Below are positions 58,031-64,000 of a stretch of 64,000 nucleotides of DNA, one piece after another. Numbering within the stretch: the first letter of the stretch is position 1; each line of letters starts with the position of its first letter. The translations under genes were made by a program, and so were the position numbers. The stretch is from the NCBI GenBank assembly GCA_039636865.1, contig CP144172.1, forward strand, positions 1,302,001 through 1,366,000, given 5' to 3'. The DNA comes from Dermatophilaceae bacterium Sec6.4 (GTDB lineage Bacteria; Actinomycetota; Actinomycetes; Actinomycetales; Dermatophilaceae). The notes beneath the pieces are model-generated. The model was not told the origin of the DNA. It ran no database searches and saw only the letters and a program-made list of their open reading frames with translations.

Positions 58031-60154
58031 GTGACAGACACCACCGAACGCGTCGCATCCGAACAAGGAGCAACTCGTTCCACTGGTTCGCTCAGCACCT
58101 TGAAGCTCGATGAGCTCAAGCAGCTGGCATCCACCATGGGCATTGGCGGCACGTCGAAGATGCGCAAGAGCGACTTGCTGACGGCGATCCGCGAGCGGGG
58201 GAGCAACAGCCCGAGCGGCACCACCTCCAGCGCTTCAAGCACAACCGGCACCAGGAGCGCGGCTCCACGCCGCGCCCGCAGTCGGGTAACCGCGCCACCC
58301 ACCACGCCACAGGCGACCCAGGTGCCGCCCACCGAAGTGACCACGGTCGCCGCATCCACGCGGGCCACCGAGCAGGCACCCAAGACCGAAGCACCCAAGG
58401 CTGAAGCACGTAAGACACAGGCACGTAAGGCTGAAGCACCTCAGACTGAGGCTCGTAAGGCCGAAGCACCTCAGACCGAAGCACCCAAGACCGAAGCACC
58501 CAAGACTGAGGTGGCGCAGGCACAGGCCCCGCAGAGCTCGGGTCAGTCGGCGAGCGAGTCTGCAGCTGACAACCGGGGAAATGAGAACCGCGGGAGCGAC
58601 AACCGCGGGAGCGACAACCGCGGGAGCGACAACCGCGGGAGCGACAACCGTGGCAGCGACAACCGTGGCAGCGACAACCGTGGCAGCGACAACCGTGGCA
58701 GCGACAACCGTGGCAGCGACAACCGTGGCAGCGACAACCGTGGGAACGACAACCGCGGTGGTCGCCAGGGTCAGAACAACCGTGGCGCCCAGAACACCGC
58801 CACCTCGGGCAACCAGAGCAACCGCAGCAACAACGGTCCGAGCCGCGACGAGGACTGGGGCGACGAGCGGGGCGGCCGCCGCCGTCAGCGTGGCCGCGAC
58901 CGTAAGCGGGGCGGAAACACAGGACCTGGCAGCAACGGCCCCAGCGGTCGTGGCGGCCGCGCCGACGACTTCGGCGATGTCGACACCCAGGTGCGCGAAG
59001 ACGACGTCCTGGTGCCGGTGGCCGGCATCCTGGACCTGCTCGACAACTACGCATTCGTGCGCACCACCGGCTACCTGCCCGGTACGAGCGATGTGTACGT
59101 GCCGATCAACATGGTCAAGAAGAGCGGTATGCGCAAGGGAGACGCCATCACCGGCGCCGTCCGTGCATTGCGTGAGGGCGAGCAGCTCCCGGCGCGGCAG
59201 AAGTTCAACGCGTTGGTGCGCCTGGACACCGTGAACGGCATGACCCCGGAGGTGGCCCGCGAGCGGGTCGAGTTCGGGAAGTTGACGCCGCTCTACCCGC
59301 AGCAGCGTCTGCGCCTGGAGACCGAGCCCAACATTCTGTCCACTCGCCTCATCGACCTGGTCTCCCCGATCGGTAAGGGTCAGCGCGGCTTGTTCGTCGC
59401 TCCGGCCAAGGCCGGTAAGACGATGATCATGCAGGCGGTGGCCAACGCGATCACGATCAACAACCCTGAGGTCCACCTGATGGTGGTCCTGGTCGATGAG
59501 CGTCCCGAAGAGGTCACCGACATGCAGCGCGCGGTCAAGGGTGAGGTCATCGCCTCCACCTTCGACCGGCCTGCCACGGATCACACGCAGGTCGCCGAGC
59601 TGGCCATCGAGCGCGCCAAGCGTCTGGTCGAGCAGGGTATGGACGTCGTCGTCCTGCTCGACTCGATCACCAAGTTGGGTCGTGCCTACAACACGGCGGC
59701 TCCCTCCAGCGGGCGCATTCTGTCCGGTGGTATCGACAGCGGTGCGCTCTACCCGCCGAAGAAGTTCTTCGGTGCGGCGCGCAACATCGAAGACGGTGGC
59801 TCGCTCACCATCCTCGCCACGGCGCTGATCGAGACCGGGTCCAAGATGGACGAGGTCATCTTCGAGGAGTTCAAGGGCACCGGCAACATGGAGTTGCGTC
59901 TGTCGCGGATGCTCTCCGAGCGCCGTATATTCCCGGCGGTCGACCTGAATGCGTCCAGTACCCGCCGCGAGGAGATTCTGCTCGGGCACGACGAGCTGAA
60001 GATCATGTGGAAGCTGCGTCGCGTGCTTGCGGCGCTCGACCCGCAGCAGGGCATCGAGTTGCTGCTGGACCGGTTGAAGAAGACCAAGAGCAACACCGAG
60101 TTCCTGATGCAGGTGCAGCAGACGAGCTCCATCAAGCTCGACGACGAGGACTGA
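58031..60154 (+). CDS. rho: Transcription termination factor Rho
   Basis: 707 aa from GTG 58031, well above the ~420-aa minimum. A short N-terminal Rho_N helix bundle (TLKLDELKQLASTMGIGG) leads into a ~220-residue low-complexity extension. This comprises Ala/Lys/Glu repeats (EAPKTEAPKTE) and ten tandem NRGSD pentapeptides, then an R/G-rich stretch. The core begins at about residue 315. The RNA-binding cold-shock domain is recognisable from GILDLLDNYAFVRTTGYLPG. Walker A APAKAGKTMIMQ (about 457) and Walker B VVVLLDSITK (about 540) follow. Extended Rho proteins are characteristic of actinobacteria; the insertion may bind RNA or aid phase separation. Confidence 0.97.
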   Translation: MTDTTERVASEQGATRSTGSLSTLKLDELKQLASTMGIGGTSKMRKSDLLTAIRERGSNSPSGTTSSASSTTGTRSAAPRRARSRVTAPPTTPQATQVPPTEVTTVAASTRATEQAPKTEAPKAEARKTQARKAEAPQTEARKAEAPQTEAPKTEAPKTEVAQAQAPQSSGQSASESAADNRGNENRGSDNRGSDNRGSDNRGSDNRGSDNRGSDNRGSDNRGSDNRGSDNRGSDNRGNDNRGGRQGQNNRGAQNTATSGNQSNRSNNGPSRDEDWGDERGGRRRQRGRDRKRGGNTGPGSNGPSGRGGRADDFGDVDTQVREDDVLVPVAGILDLLDNYAFVRTTGYLPGTSDVYVPINMVKKSGMRKGDAITGAVRALREGEQLPARQKFNALVRLDTVNGMTPEVARERVEFGKLTPLYPQQRLRLETEPNILSTRLIDLVSPIGKGQRGLFVAPAKAGKTMIMQAVANAITINNPEVHLMVVLVDERPEEVTDMQRAVKGEVIASTFDRPATDHTQVAELAIERAKRLVEQGMDVVVLLDSITKLGRAYNTAAPSSGRILSGGIDSGALYPPKKFFGAARNIEDGGSLTILATALIETGSKMDEVIFEEFKGTGNMELRLSRMLSERRIFPAVDLNASSTRREEILLGHDELKIMWKLRRVLAALDPQQGIELLLDRLKKTKSNTEFLMQVQQTSSIKLDDED
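58586..58750 (+). repeat. 15-bp tandem repeat array in rho (NRGSD)n
   Basis: Eleven consecutive 15-bp units from 58586. The first four use AACCGCGGGAGCGAC and the next six AACCGTGGCAGCGAC; the last is NRGND. Units are identical within each group, giving two distinct expansion blocks. Confidence 0.95.
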
Positions 60155-60173
60155 GCAGAAGCACCGACACGCA

Positions 60174-60211
60174 AAAGCGCCGCCCCACCAGATCCGGTGG
60201 GGCGGCGCTTT
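60174..60211. terminator. Terminator between rho and the MFS gene
   Basis: A 16-bp perfect stem (AAAGCGCCGCCCCACC with GGTGGGGCGGCGCTTT) around AGATCC, with A and T runs at the base. It lies 20 bp after the rho stop and 25 bp before the end of the opposite MFS gene, so it serves both. Confidence 0.9.
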
Positions 60212-60235
60212 GCTTTGGGTGGCGGTGTTTGCGCC

Positions 60236-61627
60236 TCAGCTGAAAGCGGGTTCCTTTCTGGAGACCGGCCGGCCCGGTGCGTCGCGGTGCGACGTCTCCG
60301 TCAGCGACTGACCGTTTGTCTCCGGAGCCCACATGTAGGAGATGACTCCGCCGCCGAGCGATACGACTCCCATGATGATCAGCACGGCGGGGGTGCCCCA
60401 CGCGTCTTTGACCGTGGGCAGCATGAACGTGCCCAGAGCGGCTGCCACCCGACTGGTCGAGCTGGCGATACCGAGACCGGTCGCGCGGACCGAGCTGGGG
60501 AACACCTCGGATGGGTAGATACCCGTAGTGATGCTCATGATTCCGTAGGAGAAGAGGTAACCGAAGTAGGCGACGATGCCCACGGCCGCCGGCAGCGCGG
60601 TGTAGGCCGATGCCACGAAGAGGAACGCTGCACAGACGAACATCGGGATGATGGTGATCGGCCGACGGCCTACCTTGTCGATGTACTTCCAGGAGATCGT
60701 GGCACCGATCAGGGCGATCACCGTGCCCATCAACGCCCCGAAGAGCGCATCTTTGAGTCCGATCGACTTCAAGATATCCGGTGCGAAGAAGATCAGCCCG
60801 AAGTACGGCATCACGATGGCGCTCCAGGACAGTGACGCGAAGAGCGTCCGCCGGATGTACTCCTTGGAGAAGAGCAGCTTCCAGTCGGTGTCTTCGGCCA
60901 GCTCGTCTTCCAGGTCGCCGAGGTTCGCGACATGCAGCTCCTCGCGGTAGATCTTCTCGGCCTCCTTCTTTCGGCCCTTGCTCATCAGCCAACGTGGCGA
61001 CTCGGGAATTCCGTGCCGCACGACGAGGCAGATCAGGGCCGGCACGATGCTTGCGCCCAGAATGAGTCGCCAGCCACCGGGCCAGTAGCTGTTGATGACG
61101 TAGCCGATGATGTAGGCGACCACGTAACCGACGTTCCAGCTGATCTCGAGCAGGCCCAGGTAGTTGCCGCGGTCTTTCTTCTGTGAGAACTCGCCCAGCA
61201 GGGGAGACCCGATCGCATAGTCCCCACCGACCGCCAAGCCCATCACGGCCCCGAGAGCGAAGAGTTGCCAGGAGGACTGGACGAAGAACAGCAGGAACGC
61301 CGCGACACTGAACATGATCAGGTCGAACGTGAACATCGGCTTACGGCCGATCTTGTCGGTGATGTACCCGATGATGAGCCCGCCGAAAAACGTCCCGATC
61401 AACGTCGAAGCCGAGATCAGGTTGTTCCAGATGCCGGTCACGCCAAGTTCCTCGTGGGCCCGGCCCGCCATCGCAGCAGCGAAGGTTGCGAAGATGAAGC
61501 CGTCGATGAACATCCCGCCGCCAGTGGCGACGGTCAGCTTGCGTAGGAAGTGCCGAACGGGTGGCGTCAGGGGGGCTTCGTGATCTTTGCGGAGCCCGCC
61601 TTCGGGCGGTGCAGTCGAAGTCGTCAT
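60236..61627 (-). CDS. MFS transporter, sugar porter-like
   Basis: 463 aa with 12 membrane helices. The loop between helices 2 and 3 has GYITDKIGRKPMFTFDLIMF, and the mirrored motif DKVGRRPITIIP lies between helices 8 and 9. After helix 6 the GIPESPRWLMSKGRKKEAEK pattern marks the sugar porter family (PESPRWL). Substrate could be a sugar, polyol or organic acid. It is divergent from rpmE with a 192-bp gap and convergent with rho. Confidence 0.88.
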   Translation of the reverse strand: MTTSTAPPEGGLRKDHEAPLTPPVRHFLRKLTVATGGGMFIDGFIFATFAAAMAGRAHEELGVTGIWNNLISASTLIGTFFGGLIIGYITDKIGRKPMFTFDLIMFSVAAFLLFFVQSSWQLFALGAVMGLAVGGDYAIGSPLLGEFSQKKDRGNYLGLLEISWNVGYVVAYIIGYVINSYWPGGWRLILGASIVPALICLVVRHGIPESPRWLMSKGRKKEAEKIYREELHVANLGDLEDELAEDTDWKLLFSKEYIRRTLFASLSWSAIVMPYFGLIFFAPDILKSIGLKDALFGALMGTVIALIGATISWKYIDKVGRRPITIIPMFVCAAFLFVASAYTALPAAVGIVAYFGYLFSYGIMSITTGIYPSEVFPSSVRATGLGIASSTSRVAAALGTFMLPTVKDAWGTPAVLIIMGVVSLGGGVISYMWAPETNGQSLTETSHRDAPGRPVSRKEPAFS

Positions 61628-61819
61628 CTACTACACATACGTGGTTTGCAACTGCATAGCGAGTCGATGTGCCAATCGTTACCTGCAGGAATACCGGTCG
61701 GGCCCGCTTCGTTTAGCCCTATGTCAGTACTTCTGGCAGAATCATCCGCTGGCCACCGGTTCACGTCCCCGCCCCCTGTGTGGACGACCCGGAGGCATCC
61801 GAGCGCAAGGAGAAACCCC

Positions 61820-62080
61820 GTGAAGAAGAACATTCACCCCGCGTACACCGCCACCACCGTTACCTGCACCTGCGGCGCGACGTTCGAGACGCGCAGCACC
61901 TCCGAGAGTGACAAGATCTCGGCTGAGACCTGCTCGCAGTGCCACCCGTTCTACACGGGTAAGCAGCGGATCATGGACACCGGTGGCCGCGTGGCCCGCT
62001 TCCAGCAGCGTTACGGCAAGAAGGCCGCCGCCGCAGACGCAACTGCAGACGCAACTGCAGACGCAACCGCGACCAAGTAG
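61820..62080 (+). CDS. rpmE: 50S ribosomal protein L31
   Basis: 86 aa from GTG 61820 (AAGGAG seven bases upstream). KKNIHPAYTATTVTC is the family start. Four Cys (Cys15, Cys17, and the pair in CSQCHPFYTGKQ) mark the zinc-binding C+ form, so this should be the zinc-replete version. The last ~20 residues are an Ala/Asp/Thr tail (ADATADATADATATK) encoded by three 12-bp repeats and absent from short L31. Confidence 0.95.
   Translation: MKKNIHPAYTATTVTCTCGATFETRSTSESDKISAETCSQCHPFYTGKQRIMDTGGRVARFQQRYGKKAAAADATADATADATATK
62033..62068 (+). repeat. 12-bp tandem repeat in the rpmE tail
   Basis: Three units (GCAGACGCAACT twice, then GCAGACGCAACC) at 62033-62044, 62045-62056 and 62057-62068, encoding the ADAT period at the C-terminus of L31. 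Confidence 0.9.
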
Positions 62081-62088
62081 CTTCCATG

Positions 62089-62127
62089 ACGCGCCGGCCC
62101 TACCCCTTGCGGGCAGGGTCGGCGCGT
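62089..62127 (+). terminator. Terminator after rpmE
   Basis: 13-bp stem (62089-62101 with 62115-62127, one T-G pair) followed by TGTTTGT, 8 bp after the rpmE stop. A second small stem ACCCGCG / CGCGGGT at 62135-62160 lies just before the prfA ribosome site and may be part of its leader. Confidence 0.75.
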
Positions 62128-62185
62128 TGTTTGTACCCGCGGGCAGATCTTTTCGCGGGTTGGTAACCCGCCCAAAGGAGCCGCC

Positions 62186-63274
62186 GTGCTGGAATCCGCT
62201 GAAGCAGTAGCGCAGGAATATGCCGAACTCGAGGCACGGCTGGCCGACCCGGCCATCCACACCGACCCGGTCGCCATGCGCAAGGTCAACAAGCGGTACG
62301 CAGCGCTGGCACCCACCGTCGCTGCCTATCGTGCCTGGCTTGCGGCGGGTGACGACCTCGGCGCGGCCCGCGAGCTGGCGCAGGAGGACGAGGCGTTCGC
62401 CGAAGAAATTCCGGCGATGCAGGAACGTCTGGACGTCACGCAGGCTGCGCTGCGCAAGTTGCTGCTGCCGCGTGACGAGGACGACGACCGCGACGTGATC
62501 CTGGAGGTCAAGGCCGGCGAGGGCGGCGAGGAGTCCGCACTGTTCGCCGGGGACCTGGTGCGGATGTACCTGCGGTATGCCGAGCGCTCGGGGTGGCGTG
62601 CGGAGCTGGTCGATTCGACCGATTCCGACCTGGGCGGGTTCAAGGACGCGCGCCTGCAGATCCGCGCCAAGGGCACCATGGAGCCGGGCACAGCCCCGTG
62701 GGCGCTGCTGAAGTACGAGGGTGGCGTGCACCGGGTACAGCGGGTGCCCGTGACCGAGAGCCAGGGCCGGATCCACACGTCCGCAGCAGGTGTTCTGGTG
62801 ATGCCCGACCTGGACGAGGACGATGACGCCGAGATCGAGTTCGGCCCGAACGACCTGAAGATCGATGTCTACCGCAGCTCTGGACCGGGTGGCCAGAGCG
62901 TCAACACCACCGACTCGGCGGTGCGCATCACCCACCTTCCGACTGGCGTCGTCGTGTCGTGTCAGAACGAGAAGAGTCAACTGCAGAACAAGGAATCAGC
63001 GACGCGGGTGCTCAAGGCCCGGTTGCGGCAGATCCGCCAGGACGAACGCGATGCCGAAGCTTCCGCAGCACGCAGGAGTCAGGTACGCACCGTGGACCGC
63101 AGCGAGCGGATCCGCACGTACAACTTCCCGGAGAACCGGATCGCAGATCACCGCACCGGTTACAAGGCCTACCACCTGGACGCCGTACTTGGCGGTGACC
63201 TCGGCCCGGTCGTGGCCTCGGCTATCGAAGCCGACGAGTCGGCGCGGATGTCTGCCGTAGCCGACCGCAGCTGA
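62186..63274 (+). CDS. prfA: Peptide chain release factor 1
   Basis: 362 aa from GTG 62186 with AAAGGAG five bases upstream. It recognises UAA and UAG. The peptidyl-hydrolysis motif GGQ is at residues 235-237 in [18 protein letters not shown]. The UAG/UAA-reading region is conserved ([19 protein letters not shown]). It lies upstream of prmC, the methyltransferase that modifies this GGQ Gln. The pair is a standard arrangement. Confidence 0.96.
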   Translation: MLESAEAVAQEYAELEARLADPAIHTDPVAMRKVNKRYAALAPTVAAYRAWLAAGDDLGAARELAQEDEAFAEEIPAMQERLDVTQAALRKLLLPRDEDDDRDVILEVKAGEGGEESALFAGDLVRMYLRYAERSGWRAELVDSTDSDLGGFKDARLQIRAKGTMEPGTAPWALLKYEGGVHRVQRVPVTESQGRIHTSAAGVLVMPDLDEDDDAEIEFGPNDLKIDVYRSSGPGGQSVNTTDSAVRITHLPTGVVVSCQNEKSQLQNKESATRVLKARLRQIRQDERDAEASAARRSQVRTVDRSERIRTYNFPENRIADHRTGYKAYHLDAVLGGDLGPVVASAIEADESARMSAVADRS

Positions 63275-63290
63275 TGTGCCCGGTGCTGCT

Positions 63291-63325
63291 GTGACGGTTT
63301 TGTTGTGACGGTTTTGTTGTGACGG
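63291..63325 (+). repeat. 14-bp direct repeat creating three GTG codons before prmC
   Basis: GTGACGGTTTTGTT at 63291-63304 is repeated at 63305-63318, and GTGACGG begins a third time at 63319. Because 14 is not a multiple of 3, the three GTGs are in three different frames. Only the third opens the prmC frame. Confidence 0.85.
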
Positions 63326-64000
63326 TGCGCGAGATCCTGAGCGCCGCCGCGACGCGCCTGGGGGAGGCCGGGGTGGTGTCGGCTGCGTCCGACGCAGCGA
63401 TCCTGCTCGCCCATGCCTGGGGTGTCGAGCTGGCTGAGGTACACAGCGCACAGGTGCTGGACCGTCGGCCCGATGTCGCAGTGCTGACCCGGTTCGCCGA
63501 CCTGGTCAGCGAGCGAGCGTCGCGGATTCCGCTGCAGCACCTGACCGGTCGGGCACCGTTCCGTCATCTGGAGCTGGCTGTCGGGCCAGGAGTCTTTGTG
63601 CCCCGGCCGGAGACCGAGATGCTGGTCGATCTCGTGGCATCGCACCTGCAGCACGGCTCGCCCACTGTTGTTGACCTCTGCACCGGCTCGGGCGCGCTGG
63701 CATTCGCGGTCAAACAGGAATTTCCGCAGACGCTCGTGTACGCCGTGGAACTTTCGAAGGAGGCCGTGGCGTGGGCGCAGTTGAATCGTCAGCTGCTCGG
63801 TCTTGATGTCGACATTCGGCAGGGAGATGCGACGTCGGCCTTCGATGATCTGGTGGGTCAGGTCGACGTGGTCCTCAGCAACCCGCCGTACATCCCCGAC
63901 GGCATGGTCCCGATCGATCCCGAAGTGCGCGATCACGATCCGCACCTCGCGCTCTTCGGCGGCAGCGCGGACGGGTTGGCCATCCCTGTGCAGGTCGCCG
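63319..64000 (+). CDS. prmC: Peptide chain release factor N5-glutamine methyltransferase, 3' end missing
   Basis: The reading from GTG 63319 is open to the window edge (about 227 residues). It begins MTVREILSAAATRLGEAG when the GTG is read as Met. The SAM-binding motif VVDLCTGSGALAFA lies at about 117-130, and the catalytic NPPY at 188-191 in VVLSNPPYIPDG. An all-helical N-terminal domain precedes. PrmC methylates the GGQ glutamine of release factors encoded just upstream. It lies 45 nt after prfA, where the two 14-bp repeats are found. Confidence 0.95.
   Translation, partial: MTVREILSAAATRLGEAGVVSAASDAAILLAHAWGVELAEVHSAQVLDRRPDVAVLTRFADLVSERASRIPLQHLTGRAPFRHLELAVGPGVFVPRPETEMLVDLVASHLQHGSPTVVDLCTGSGALAFAVKQEFPQTLVYAVELSKEAVAWAQLNRQLLGLDVDIRQGDATSAFDDLVGQVDVVLSNPPYIPDGMVPIDPEVRDHDPHLALFGGSADGLAIPVQVA

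Noticed and set aside
58586..58750. CRISPR-like array
   Set aside because: The units are directly adjacent 15-mers without spacers, in frame with Rho, and encode pentapeptides.

Overview
The window is about 64 kb of high-GC chromosomal DNA that is almost fully coding. It looks like an actinobacterial core chromosome, most likely Micrococcales (family-level placement is a guess). The evidence is the fused 2-oxoglutarate decarboxylase Kgd/OdhA, nickel superoxide dismutase with its SodX protease, the lysA-hom-thrC-thrB-rho-rpmE-prfA-prmC block, many GTG starts and tight ATGA/GTGA/TGATG gene overlaps. I see no phage, insertion sequence, CRISPR array or rRNA.

Layout. 1-6 kb: the end of a SpoIIM-like membrane protein, facing a MoxR/DUF58/DUF4350/DUF4129 membrane operon. 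6-9 kb: a decayed methyltransferase and a large PI-PLC-like membrane protein. 9-16 kb: nucleoside and sugar catabolism (deoC with two aldehyde dehydrogenases, a PH-like membrane protein, phosphohexomutase, purine nucleoside phosphorylase) and an LpdA-type quinone reductase. 17-23 kb: a TetR gene with clear operators opposite a 61-aa membrane protein, biotin-dependent carboxylase alpha chain, aldo/keto reductase, Ser/Thr kinase and a secreted protein. 23-30 kb: a minus-strand run rfbA-rfbC-sodX-sodN-moxR-vwa, with rfbB-rfbD divergent. 30-34.5 kb: sugar-phosphate transferase, an MDR oxidoreductase, an SGNH hydrolase and small genes. 34.5-43 kb: kgd, an ABC exporter and two CNNM/CorC-like proteins. 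43-52.6 kb: xylA and a phenylacetate catabolic operon paaABCDEK with its TetR regulator, the two separated by a polytopic glycosyltransferase-like gene. 52.7-64 kb: tRNA-Arg(CCG), aspartate-family amino acid synthesis, rho, an MFS transporter, rpmE, prfA and the start of prmC.

How the genes fit together. The rfb genes make dTDP-L-rhamnose for surface polysaccharide, which the polyprenyl-phosphate sugar transferase at 30053 could help start. The paa genes activate phenylacetate and epoxidise its ring; a shared near-palindromic site at 49561 and 51939 probably lets PaaR control both paaA and itself. SodX should cut the SodN pro-peptide to expose the nickel-binding histidine.

The most notable signals are regulatory or structural rather than a whole new system: twin TetR operators over a tiny membrane protein gene, two intergenic hairpins built on one consensus, a 64-bp near-perfect palindrome, in-frame tandem repeats in Rho, Kgd and L31, and sodX translationally coupled to the rhamnose gene rfbC.
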